Shown here: positions 34,692 to 43,031 of the stretch, in pieces
Layout: each line of letters opens with the position of its first letter
Numbering within the stretch: position 1 is the stretch's first letter
Source: Schaalia sp. Marseille-Q2122
Lineage (GTDB): Bacteria; Actinomycetota; Actinomycetes; Actinomycetales; Actinomycetaceae
Length of the DNA stretch: 64,000 bases
Assembly (NCBI RefSeq): GCF_903645355.1
Contig: NZ_CAHJXR010000006.1
Location: forward strand, 124,001-188,000
Direction: 5' to 3'
Position numbers and translations under genes: made by a program
The notes under the pieces: generated by a model
Seen by the model: the letters and a program-made list of their open reading frames with translations, nothing else
Told to the model about the DNA's origin: nothing
Database searches by the model: none

Positions 34692-37208
34692 TCAGGCGCG
34701 TCGACGCAGGACGAGGCTCACACCCGCCGCAGCAGTCAGAGCAGCCGCAGCGAGGGCAATGCTCACACCGGTGGCACCGGTTGCTGCGAGTTTGCCATTG
34801 CTACCCTTCTTCCCTGGCTTGCCTGAGGCCTTCGCCCCTGCGTCAGACTTCTTGCCTGCGTCAGTACCGGGCGTGACAGAAGGATTCTTATCCTTCTGGG
34901 ACTGGTCCGGCTGAGGCTGAGGCTGGGGTTGCGGCTGAGGCTGGGGTTGCGGCTGAGGTTGGGGTTGCGGTTGCGGCTGAACCTGCTTGTCCTTCACAAC
35001 ATTCAATCCCACAATCTCAGGGTTGTGATCGGAGGAACGGTAGGGGTTGTCGGCCTCGAATGTCAGATGCGCGTTCGTATTCGCACGCGAGTATTCGAGC
35101 GCCACCGCCTCTTGCGCATTCAACGCCCACGAGGCCACGCCCGCCACCAGCTTGTCAGCGGCAGCATTAGCCAGAACGTGATCCAAGGAGCCCACACGAC
35201 CACCGTAGACGTAGGAGGCTGAGGTCTCACCCGACTTGTGCACCCATCCGGCCTCGGTCAGGACACGGATGGGATCTTCCTTGGAGTAGGAGTTGAAATC
35301 GCCCACCAGCAGGGTCGGCTTGCTGGCAAATTGTTCAGCGAAGGCAGCAAGGGCCTTGGCCTGTTCGACACGCAGGGGATTGTTGTTTCCCTGGCCGTCA
35401 CCGGCGTCCTTATTGTTCATGCCGGGAACATTGGACACACTGCCCTTGGACTTGAAGTGGTTGACGATCACCACGAAGTTCGTGCCCTCTTGTGCGTCGG
35501 TGACGACAGGAGCAAACTCCTGGGCTAGAGGTTGGCGGGCAAGATTGGTGAAGATATCGTGATCGAGAATCTTCGACTCGCCCACCGGGCTGACGGCAGC
35601 CTTCTTGTAAATGAACGCCACGCGGATGAAGTCTTCATGAGCGGGGACAGTAGCGGGGCTCAGAACCGGCGCCCACACCTCGGCACCTGCGGCCTCGTTG
35701 AGAGCGGCAACCAGGGCTTTCAGAGCGCCGTCGCGGTCGGCACCCAGCTTGGCACCGTTTTCGATTTCTTCAAGGGCGACAACATCAGCCTTGAGAGCGC
35801 TAATGGCCTGAACAATCTTGGTCTGCTGGTTTTTAAAAGCAGCCTTCGAGTACGCGCCGCGAACCGTGCATTCCTTCGCGGTCAGGCCGTTGCCTTCGCG
35901 GTCCTCGTGCGCCTTGCATCCCTTCTCATCCTCGCCCAAGTGAATGAAGTAGTTGAGCACATTGAAGGTCGCCACCTTCACAGCACCCTCAACGACGGGT
36001 ACTGCGGGACGCTCACCACTGATGGTGACGGGCGAACGGTCGGGATGGCCGGCAACCATCTGAGTTGGCTGGAAAGCGAAACCGTTATCGCGCGAATCCA
36101 ACAGAACGGGCTTTGTGAACTGAACGTGGTAGCCGACGCGGGCGGGAACCTCGTTCGACAGGTAGGCGTAGGCAGCCTCTTGGGCCTTCTTGCTCTGCAG
36201 GTAGGTCGTCGTGCCGTCATCGAGGACGATCGTCTTTGCGGCGTTTTCGGCCTCGTACTGGCGGGCCTCATCGCCGGGGGCAACGACGTCGGTGGCCTGC
36301 TTGAGCGGCTCCGTGCCGGGGGGGAGGGTCAGCGTGCCCTCTTGATGAACCTTGTAGTTATCGGTGATGGTCCATGTGCCCTGGGGTGCGACAAGCATGC
36401 CCTCAAGAGCTTCCTTCTGGGCCTCTGTGGGCACTCCCGTCAGCGGAGTGGGCGTGACGGGGTCGCAGGCAGACTCGACGGTGACCTTCGGAGAAATAAG
36501 CTGAGTGAGGCTCTGGTGGGTAGGAAGAACCTTCTGCGGCTTCCCGTTCTTCTTGGGGAGCCTGACGTACTCGGCAACCTTACCTTTCACCGTCACGCAC
36601 TGGCCGACCTGGGGGATTTCCATCTTCTTCTTGCCAACGTAAACGAAGATGGCGTCCGAGGCCGCGCGGGCAGGGTCCCATGCGCCTCCGGTTCCCGGGG
36701 TCTGGATGTAGAAGCCCTCAATGGTGGGGGTCAGCCCGCCTTCGCCAGCGGGGAATGCGGCTGTCACAACACCGGTCGTGGTGACGCTCGTATTGATCAG
36801 CGCTGAATCGTCAGCTTCACCTGGCGTCTGGATAGCTGGAATCGGCGTGATTGCGGCAGCATTCACAGGAAGCGGGGCAACGTCGGTGGCATCCTCGGAA
36901 GATGAGTCACCGGATGCAGGGGCCGAGTTGGCGTTTTCCCCTGCCGTAGCTGTTTCTGTTTGCGGGGTTTCAGTAGAGCCCTCCCCGCTTGCAGGGGCAG
37001 TATCGGACTCTTTAGTGCCCTCTTGCCCGTCGTTTCCTGATTGTGCGGGAGCGGAAGAAGCGGGTACTGATGCAGTATCAGCATCATCAGGTGCGTCAGT
37101 GGCCCACGCTGGCACAGAAGACAGGCTGAGCGCGAGGACTGCGCCACAGGCTGCATAACCGCGTACTGTTCGACTCAATGGGGGGAAGGGACTGCCGGGG
37201 CGTCGCAT
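34692..37208 (-). CDS. ExeM/NucH-type extracellular nuclease, sortase-anchored
   Basis: 838 residues from ATG 37208, which follows CGGAGGTCAC. A signal peptide (YAACGAVLALSLSSVPAWA) is followed by a Ser/Thr/Glu-rich spacer of about 80 residues. Next come an OB/lamin-tail-like region (TPTIEGFYIQTPG, VGQCVTVKGKVAEY) and an endonuclease/exonuclease/phosphatase domain: ATFNVLNYF, DVVALEEIENG, VIVNHFKSKGS, LVGDFNSYSKEDPI, YRSSDHNPEIVGL. A long Gln-Pro repeat then crosses the wall. The end is KLAATGATG, a hydrophobic helix and RRRA: an LAXTG sorting signal, the form recognised by class E sortases. Likely degrades extracellular DNA for nutrients or biofilm or NET release. Confidence 0.93.
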   Translation of the reverse strand: MRRPGSPFPPLSRTVRGYAACGAVLALSLSSVPAWATDAPDDADTASVPASSAPAQSGNDGQEGTKESDTAPASGEGSTETPQTETATAGENANSAPASGDSSSEDATDVAPLPVNAAAITPIPAIQTPGEADDSALINTSVTTTGVVTAAFPAGEGGLTPTIEGFYIQTPGTGGAWDPARAASDAIFVYVGKKKMEIPQVGQCVTVKGKVAEYVRLPKKNGKPQKVLPTHQSLTQLISPKVTVESACDPVTPTPLTGVPTEAQKEALEGMLVAPQGTWTITDNYKVHQEGTLTLPPGTEPLKQATDVVAPGDEARQYEAENAAKTIVLDDGTTTYLQSKKAQEAAYAYLSNEVPARVGYHVQFTKPVLLDSRDNGFAFQPTQMVAGHPDRSPVTISGERPAVPVVEGAVKVATFNVLNYFIHLGEDEKGCKAHEDREGNGLTAKECTVRGAYSKAAFKNQQTKIVQAISALKADVVALEEIENGAKLGADRDGALKALVAALNEAAGAEVWAPVLSPATVPAHEDFIRVAFIYKKAAVSPVGESKILDHDIFTNLARQPLAQEFAPVVTDAQEGTNFVVIVNHFKSKGSVSNVPGMNNKDAGDGQGNNNPLRVEQAKALAAFAEQFASKPTLLVGDFNSYSKEDPIRVLTEAGWVHKSGETSASYVYGGRVGSLDHVLANAAADKLVAGVASWALNAQEAVALEYSRANTNAHLTFEADNPYRSSDHNPEIVGLNVVKDKQVQPQPQPQPQPQPQPQPQPQPQPQPDQSQKDKNPSVTPGTDAGKKSDAGAKASGKPGKKGSNGKLAATGATGVSIALAAAALTAAAGVSLVLRRRA

Positions 37209-37494
37209 GTGACCTCCGTTGGACATGATTGACCGTGTTTGCAGAGAAAAAGACCGTGCCCGAAGGCGTCGGCCACTGGTCACACCACTTGAACATTTTG
37301 ACCACATGGATCAAAAGCAGTGCTCACAGGGTACAAAATACCCTGCGAACAGTGTGGATACACACTAATATTCGGCGCTTCGCCGGATTCGCGCCACATC
37401 ATGGCGCACACATCCCCTCACAGGTTGTGACCTTCAACCAGATTTTGCCCTGTGGGAAACGATCGCACGCCAGTAAGGTACACTTAATCCCGCT

Positions 37495-37584
37495 GGAGGG
37501 CTGACCGAGCGGCCGAAGGTGGTGGTCTTGAAAACCACTGTGTCAGCAATGGCACCGGGGGTTCGAATCCCTCGCCCTCCGCCA
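37495..37584 (+). tRNA. tRNA-Ser (anticodon TGA)
   Basis: Class II cloverleaf with a long variable arm. Acceptor stem GGAGGGC/GCCCTCC, anticodon loop within GGTCTTGAAAACC (TGA), T loop TTCGAAT, and encoded CCA at 37582-37584. The 286-base spacer before it (37209-37494) is AT-richer and holds promoters for the divergent nuclease gene and this tRNA; no gene seen. Confidence 0.96.
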
Positions 37585-37667
37585 AGCGACTATTTTGCGA
37601 CTGAATGCATGAGGCAATCCCACGGATTTCCTCTTCATGCGCCCAGCCCGCTAAAGTGGTCGTCACT

Positions 37668-37757
37668 GGAGCTGTCGCATAGTGGCCTAGTGCGCCTCCC
37701 TGCTAAGGAGGTTGGGGTGTTCGCCCCTCGCGGGTTCAAATCCCGCCAGCTCCGCCA
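37668..37757 (+). tRNA. tRNA-Ser (anticodon GCT)
   Basis: Acceptor stem GGAGCTG/CAGCTCC, anticodon stem-loop CTCCCTGCTAAGGAG (GCT), long variable arm, T loop TTCAAAT, encoded CCA at 37755-37757. Tandem with the Ser-TGA gene 83 bases upstream. Confidence 0.96.
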
Positions 37758-37761
37758 TGTG

Positions 37762-37798
37762 AAACCGCGCGATCCCACACTCGGGACCGCGCGGTTTT
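37762..37798 (+). terminator. Terminator after the tRNA-Ser pair
   Basis: AAACCGCGCG (37762-37771) pairs with CGCGCGGTTT (37788-37797), enclosing an inner CCC/GGG pair, and ends in TTTT. Confidence 0.9.
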
Positions 37799-37847
37799 GC
37801 TATGCCAGACCTGCACCCAGTCGTAGCCCTATTCCGCATGACACCCT

Positions 37848-38300
37848 GGCTTGCCCCACATACAGGCACCGCCCACAGCGCCACCGCTCAATACACCCAG
37901 CATTCCCACCCCATCCCCACTCGCAGCCCAATCCCCTTACGGCACTAGAGTGCCTGTGGTTGCACTGGGTGGCGCCTTTCTGCTTCGGGCGCCGCCTGCA
38001 CCAGTTACTCCTGGTTGCACTGCACGCTCTTGGTTGTACTGCACACTCTTGGTCGCTCCGCACACTCTTGGTTGCAGCGCGCCTCGCCTGCACCAGTTAC
38101 TCCTGGTTGCACTGGTTGCGCCTGGTCGATCGTGTTGCGCCGGGCCCGGCGCTACCAGTGCAACCCAGCGCCAGCAGTGCAACAAGACAACACCAGTGAC
38201 ACCCCTAGCCTTCGCACGCAGCAGACACACGCCCGCCACCTCATCCACCCGACGAGGTCCAGACCCGCAGCCCCACATACAGGCACCGCCCACAGCTCCA
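37848..38300. repeat. Dispersed repeat family, copy A (left of DUF6318 gene pair)
   Basis: Begins near 37934 with a CACTA..TGCCTGTGGTTGCAC block shared with copy B at about 39975. It holds two CTGCACCAGTTACTCCTGGTTG segments and three 19-bp units ending CTTGGTTG or CTTGGTCG. It ends with GCGCCTGGTCGATCG and GGGCCCGGCGCTACCAGTGCAAC, also in copy B. It is itself bracketed by CCCCACATACAGGCACCG at 37855 and 38269. No gene is supported in 37799-38430. Confidence 0.85.
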
Positions 38301-38430
38301 CCGCGCTCTCGCCCCACAGCCACCGCCCGCTGAAAGAACCATGAGAAACACCTGGGATACACATGGACAATGGCGCGAGTTATCCACAGTTTTCCCAATC
38401 GCCACCACAACCACCAGGCAAGGCTGTAGC

Positions 38431-39105
38431 GTGACACACATGAACTGGTTGAACTCATCAAAGAAAACTCTCACACTCGCCACAGCCCTCCTAACCGCCT
38501 CCCTCTCCTTGAGTTCTTGCACCCCCGAACCCGAAGTCATGAGCATGTCCGAGGCCTACCCAGGATGGGACTTCAGCCAATCAACTCCCACCCGCAAAAC
38601 CGACACCGCCATGTCAGCAGGCTTCGAGGTGGGTGCCGACGGCAAACTCATCAATCCTGACGCAGATAAGACCTACGAGGCCCCCACCCCATCCGACCTT
38701 GCTCAAGCCCCCGACAAGAACGGCGCCAAAGCCTTCGCCCAATACTTCATCCACGTCGTCGAATACACCTGGCAAACCGGCAACACCGAACTCCTTCGCA
38801 GCATTTCCGGCCCCGAATGCGCCTGGTGCGCTCACATTGCCGACGCATCCGATCGGCGAAGCGAAGCGGGCGGCTGGGGAAGTGGGGTGAGCGTTGCTAT
38901 CACTCACACAGCCGAAGCCGTACCTACACCAGAAGAGCCCGGCCATTGGGATGTTGTCATGGAACTTAATCAAAACCCGAGCATCTCCTACAACGGAACT
39001 TCAATAGAAGAGATCCCTCATCAACGGACCCGCTTCGCAGTCCGAGTAGGTCACGATGGCACTAACTGGAAGGTGTATGCAGCTTTAGGAAGGCCACAGG
39101 AATGA
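38431..39105 (+). CDS. DUF6318-family lipoprotein
   Basis: 224 residues from GTG 38431 (AAGG eight bases upstream); ATG 38440 is the alternative. Lipoprotein signal TLATALLTASLSLSSCTPEP places the lipidated Cys near residue 30. The body matches the DUF6318 pattern: NGAKAFAQYFIHVVEYTWQTGNTELLRSISGPECAWCAHIAD with the paired cysteines, then EAGGWGSGVSVAITHTAEAV. Function unknown; it is an extracytoplasmic lipoprotein characteristic of Actinomycetales. Its stop overlaps the start of the next gene (ATGA). Confidence 0.85.
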   Translation: MTHMNWLNSSKKTLTLATALLTASLSLSSCTPEPEVMSMSEAYPGWDFSQSTPTRKTDTAMSAGFEVGADGKLINPDADKTYEAPTPSDLAQAPDKNGAKAFAQYFIHVVEYTWQTGNTELLRSISGPECAWCAHIADASDRRSEAGGWGSGVSVAITHTAEAVPTPEEPGHWDVVMELNQNPSISYNGTSIEEIPHQRTRFAVRVGHDGTNWKVYAALGRPQE

Positions 39106-39899
39106 TCATCACTTCAGCGTCTTGTCTTATTGCGCTGAGTTTCAGCACTTCGCTTCCTTTAACAACTGACCTCACTAACCCCCCACCCGAGACTAACGAC
39201 TTCACTTTTCAAGCCGATGTCGCAGCCCCCGACACCCTCGCCACACTCTTAGAGGATGTGATTACTCCTGCGCCTGTTGAGCCTCCTGTGCCTGGACAGT
39301 TATGGCAGGGGTGGGGTGTTGATCCTCAGGCCACGCCCGCCCAATCCTGCGATGGCTTCTTCGCCAACATCCCTCGCACCCCCCTTGCCTGCTACCCCGA
39401 GACCCCACCAGCTGAAGAAACCATCAACACCCTCCCCGCAGGAGAACTCGCCTACCGGGCCCTCGCCCTGACAAAAATCGAAGGCGCAGGCCTGAAAGTC
39501 CAACCCCACATCCGCGCCTACGTCGGCGTCCCCACCCTCGTCCACGCCACCCACCCCACACGCGAAACAACCGTGGAACTCCTCAGCCACCCCATCCACA
39601 TCACCTTCACCGCCTCCTCCTACACCTACACCTTCAACGACGGCTCAGCCCCACTGGTGACCACCGACCCATCAGGCCCCTTCCCCATCAGCCGCCTACG
39701 CCACATCTACCACCAGCCCTTCCCCACCCAAACCATCACCCTAGAAACCATCTGGAGCGCCCACATCACCCACCCCACCACCGGGCAGATCATCACCCTC
39801 AACAACGCCCTCACCACCCGCGAAACCTCCCAACCTTTCGAAGTCCGCAAAGCCAAGGGCTACCTGACCGACACCGCCGAAGAACTCAAAGGCAGATAA
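39102..39899 (+). CDS. Secreted hypothetical protein, PKD-like
   Basis: 265 residues, translationally coupled to the DUF6318 lipoprotein. Weak N-terminal signal (MIITSASCLIALSFSTSLPL). It is Pro/Thr-rich, with two cysteines (CDGFF, LACYPE) and a beta-sandwich-like second half. TFTASSYTYTFNDGSAPLVTTDPSGPFP and LRHIYHQPFPTQTITLET resemble PKD-type domains in spacing. DUF6318 lipoproteins and PKD-like proteins are, in my recollection, neighbours in related genomes. No catalytic motif is visible; surface role inferred. Confidence 0.7.
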   Translation: MIITSASCLIALSFSTSLPLTTDLTNPPPETNDFTFQADVAAPDTLATLLEDVITPAPVEPPVPGQLWQGWGVDPQATPAQSCDGFFANIPRTPLACYPETPPAEETINTLPAGELAYRALALTKIEGAGLKVQPHIRAYVGVPTLVHATHPTRETTVELLSHPIHITFTASSYTYTFNDGSAPLVTTDPSGPFPISRLRHIYHQPFPTQTITLETIWSAHITHPTTGQIITLNNALTTRETSQPFEVRKAKGYLTDTAEELKGR

Positions 39900-39960
39900 C
39901 ACCCCCAACCACTCTCCCCAGCAGGACACCCAGCCACACCACCAGGCAGGCGCCCAAGCA

Positions 39961-40250
39961 CAGCACAATCCCCTCACAGCACTAGGCGCCTGTGGTTGCA
40001 CGGGGTGGCGCCTGTCTACTTCGGGCGCAACCTGCACCATTTACTCCCAGTTGCTTCGGGCGCCACCTGCACCAGTTACTCCCAGTCGCTTCGGGCGCAA
40101 CCTGCACCAGTTACTCCCAGTTGCTTCGGGCGCCGCCTGCACCAGTTACTCCTGGTTGCACTGACTGCGCCTGGTCGATCGCGTTGCGCCGGGCCCGGCG
40201 CTACCAGTGCAACCCGGCGCTACCAGTGCAACAAGAAAGCCCCGGCGCAA
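39961..40250. repeat. Dispersed repeat family, copy B, with four 35-bp tandem units
   Basis: Shares its start (CACTAGGCGCCTGTGGTTGCAC) and end (GCGCCTGGTCGATCG, GGGCCCGGCGCTACCAGTGCAAC) with copy A. Between them are four 35-bp units beginning CTTCGGGCGC at 40019, 40054, 40089 and 40124; the last extends through CTGCACCAGTTACTCCTGGTTG. The spacer 39900-40555 contains no supported gene. Confidence 0.88.
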
Positions 40251-40555
40251 ACAGAGAACATCGGTTGAAGCAGAGGACACGAGTACGAGTACCGCACCTC
40301 CGAAAATAGCGAGCGATTCCCCGTCAACACGCACCTGCCCACCACCCCTCATTCGGCCACAATTCCTGCCGCCCAACCTCGCACTCAACCAAGGGACTGC
40401 CCACACACAACACTTCTCGCAGCCCTCCTCTTCCCCGGTCCGCAGGCCCAACGTAAAGCGCGCACCCCCTTCCCTGTAGTACTGTCCTTGTCACACCATG
40501 ACGCGCACACCGGAGTGCGCGGAGCATGAATCGAAACGCTACAAGGAGACCGACC

Positions 40556-41482
40556 GTGGACATCGCAGTCATCGGCTCAAACAACATTGACCTCATCACC
40601 TACATCACCCGCATGCCCGAAGAAGGCGAAACCATTGAGGCCCCCGACTTCCGCCTCGGCTTTGGTGGAAAAGGATCCAACCAGGCGGTTGCCGCCGCCC
40701 GCCTGGGCTCCTCAATCCTCATGGTGACCTGCGTAGGAGATGACCTCTTTGCCAACTCCACCATGCAGAACTATCGCGATAACGGCATTGACACCCGCTA
40801 CGTCAAGCAGGTGCCCGGCGCCTCCGGCGTGGCTCCTATCTTTGTTGATCCCGAGGCTCGCAATTCTGTGATTATCGTCAAGGGCGCAAACAACGCCCTC
40901 ACCCCCGACGATCTTGAAGCCGCCGCAGAGGATATTGCCCGCTGCGAACTGATTGTTCTGCAATTAGAGATTCACCTCGACACTGTTCGCGCAGCTATTG
41001 CCCTGGGCAATCGACTGAACGTGCCCGTACTGCTGAATCCCGCCCCCGCAACGAAAGAACTCGAAGTGGAGTGGGTGGCCCGCTGTGAATACTTCATGCC
41101 CAATGAAACCGAGCTTGCTCTGCTCACCGACATGCCGGTAAGCAACCTTGATGAGATTCGCGAGGCCGCCCGCACCCTGCTGGCTTCAGGATGTGGCAAT
41201 GTCATCGTCACCATGGGTGAGCGCGGCGTGCTGTGGCTGGGTTCGCATGGCGAGGAGTTGCACGTGCCGCAGTTGAGTGTGGATGCTGTGGACACTGTGG
41301 GCGCGGGAGATGCCTTTATTGGCTGCTTTGCTCATTGCGTGACCGATGGGCGCAGCATTGAGGAGTCGTTGCGGACGGCGAATGCGTATGCGGCTCATTC
41401 GGTGACGGGCCATGGGACGCAGACCTCGTATGCGACGGCTGCGGAGTTTGAAAAGTGGCGGGCTGAACGCGAGAAATCCTGA
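40556..41482 (+). CDS. Ribokinase-family sugar kinase
   Basis: 308 residues, PfkB fold. It starts with GTG 40556 after AAGGAGACCGACC and opens VDIAVIGSNNIDLITYITRMPEEGET, then GFGGKGSNQAVAAARLG (sugar site) and DTVGAGDAFIGCF (catalytic Asp and anion hole). The pattern is that of ribokinase (RbsK). It is followed at once by a sugar ABC importer and an RpiB-like isomerase, so it likely phosphorylates the imported sugar; the exact sugar is unknown. It has its own terminator-like hairpin, so the importer is probably a separate transcript. Confidence 0.92.
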   Translation: MDIAVIGSNNIDLITYITRMPEEGETIEAPDFRLGFGGKGSNQAVAAARLGSSILMVTCVGDDLFANSTMQNYRDNGIDTRYVKQVPGASGVAPIFVDPEARNSVIIVKGANNALTPDDLEAAAEDIARCELIVLQLEIHLDTVRAAIALGNRLNVPVLLNPAPATKELEVEWVARCEYFMPNETELALLTDMPVSNLDEIREAARTLLASGCGNVIVTMGERGVLWLGSHGEELHVPQLSVDAVDTVGAGDAFIGCFAHCVTDGRSIEESLRTANAYAAHSVTGHGTQTSYATAAEFEKWRAEREKS

Positions 41483-41521
41483 CCTGTTGGACACTATTTT
41501 CGACGGAAATCCATTCCTTCG

Positions 41522-41560
41522 GCCGCCAATATATTAAGTTTTCACTTAACACGTGGCGGC
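41522..41560 (+). terminator. Terminator after the sugar kinase gene
   Basis: GCCGCCA (41522-41528) pairs with TGGCGGC (41554-41560) around an inner stem TTAAGT/ACTTAA with loop TTTC. Confidence 0.65.
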
Positions 41561-41575
41561 AAAATCATCTCGGAA

Positions 41576-41589
41576 TGATAACGATTGCA
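41576..41589. promoter_or_regulatory. LacI-family operator candidate before the sugar importer
   Basis: TGATAACGATTGCA is a CG-centred imperfect palindrome of the TGnnAnCGnTnnCA type bound by LacI-family repressors. It lies 266 bases before the binding-protein start; the rest of 41483-41854 is AT-rich and presumably holds that promoter. The only LacI-type regulator in the window is at 14542-15606. Confidence 0.45.
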
Positions 41590-41854
41590 GGCGGGTTTCC
41601 AACGAAAAAATAGGCACATCGGCGAGATTTCAGGGAATACTCACCCCTTTCCCCTATGCAAAATTTGCACGCTTTAATTTTTGTGTAGGTTATCCGACAC
41701 TTTTGAGGATTGAAGCCGGTATTCTCATGCCAAGCCTCCACGCACCGCAGCGCGTAGGCACCCCGCCTCCACAGGCGCAGAGCCTCTCGCTCTCACACCC
41801 GGCCACAGACGGCCAGGATTTTCTGTCAATGTCGATAGATCACAGGAAAAGAAC

Positions 41855-42916
41855 ATGAAGCTCACTAAGTTCTCACGCAACGCCCTCGTCGCAGCCGCAG
41901 CCCTGGGCCTGACCCTCACCGCCTGCACCACCGGCGGCACCACCGACACCCCCAGCTCCGACGCGGGAGGCGCAGCACCCGCAGCCAGCGGCGGCGACCA
42001 CTCCATCGTCATCGTCCCCAAGGACGCCACCAACCCCTGGTTCGTCCGCATGGAAGTCGGCGTCAAGAAGTTCGCCGAAGAAACCGGCGTCAACGCCTAC
42101 CAGAAGGGCCCCGCCGAAACCGACGCCACCCAGCAGGCCCAGGTCATCCAAGACCTCATCTCCCAGGGCGTCTCCGCCATCGGCGTCGTCCCCGTTGACC
42201 CCGGTGTCCTCGAACCCGTCCTCAAGGAAGCCATGGACGCAGGCATCGTCGTCGTCACCCACGAGGGCGCCTCGCAAGAAAACACCATGTACGACATCGA
42301 GGCCTTCAACAACTCCGCCTACGGCGCCTTCATCATGGACAACCTCGCCAAGGCCATGGGCGAGGAAGGCGTCTACACCACCATGGTCGGCCACGTCACC
42401 AACGCCTCCCACAACGAATGGGCAGACGGCGGCGTCGAACACGCCAAGAAGACCTACCCCAAGATGACCCTCCTAGAAGCCAACCCCCGCGTTGAATCCA
42501 ACGACGACGGCGAAAGCGCCTACCAGGCCGCAAAGGAACTGCTCAAGACCTACCCCGAACTCAAGGGCATCATGGGCACCTCCTCCTTCGACGCACCCGG
42601 CGTCGCACGCGCCATCGAAGAACTCGGCCTGACCGGCAAGGTCTTCACCGCAGGCACCGGCATGCCCGCAGCCAACGCTGAAATCCTCAAGAAGGACCTC
42701 GTCTCGGCCCTCACCCTGTGGGATCCCGCCGACGCAGGCTACGCCATGGCCTCCCTCGCCAATAAGATCCTCAACGGCGAAGAGATCAAGGACGGCATCA
42801 ACCTGGGCGTCCCCGGCTACGAGAACATGAAGTTCGCCGAAGGCTCCACCAAGGTCCTCGAAGGCAATGGCTGGATCACCATTAACAAGGACAACGTTGA
42901 CAGCTTCGGCTTCTGA
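41855..42916 (+). CDS. Sugar ABC transporter substrate-binding lipoprotein (LsrB/RhaS-like)
   Basis: 353 residues. Lipoprotein signal AAAALGLTLTACTTGG. The type I periplasmic-binding fold shows DHSIVIVPKDATNPWFVRMEVG, the block TDATQQAQVIQDLISQGVSAIGVVPVDP and the later IVVVTHEGASQENTMYDIEAFNN. This last segment is closest to autoinducer-2/rhamnose-type receptors. ACAGGAAAAGAAC precedes the ATG. It is the first gene of the importer operon and has a hairpin just after its stop. Confidence 0.92.
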   Translation: MKLTKFSRNALVAAAALGLTLTACTTGGTTDTPSSDAGGAAPAASGGDHSIVIVPKDATNPWFVRMEVGVKKFAEETGVNAYQKGPAETDATQQAQVIQDLISQGVSAIGVVPVDPGVLEPVLKEAMDAGIVVVTHEGASQENTMYDIEAFNNSAYGAFIMDNLAKAMGEEGVYTTMVGHVTNASHNEWADGGVEHAKKTYPKMTLLEANPRVESNDDGESAYQAAKELLKTYPELKGIMGTSSFDAPGVARAIEELGLTGKVFTAGTGMPAANAEILKKDLVSALTLWDPADAGYAMASLANKILNGEEIKDGINLGVPGYENMKFAEGSTKVLEGNGWITINKDNVDSFGF

Positions 42917-42932
42917 CCCCCTCTGAGCTTCT

Positions 42933-42961
42933 GGGCCGGGTGAGCGCGCCTCACCCGGCCC
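42933..42961 (+). terminator. Intra-operon hairpin after the sugar-binding protein gene
   Basis: GGGCCGGGTGAG, loop CGCGC, CTCACCCGGCCC: 12-bp stem 17 bases past the stop with no T-run. It probably stabilises the upstream message or partly terminates it, raising binding-protein yield over the membrane parts. Confidence 0.7.
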
Positions 42962-43031
42962 ACAACTCACCCCTCACGATCCGGCCCGCAATGACGCGGG
43001 CACCACGGTTACTGTTGGAAAGAGCGGCCCC

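Noticed and set aside
37848-38340. Coding region in the repeat zone after the tRNA-Ser genes
   Set aside because: All frames are repeat-derived, Cys/Pro-rich and without ribosome sites or homologous domains.
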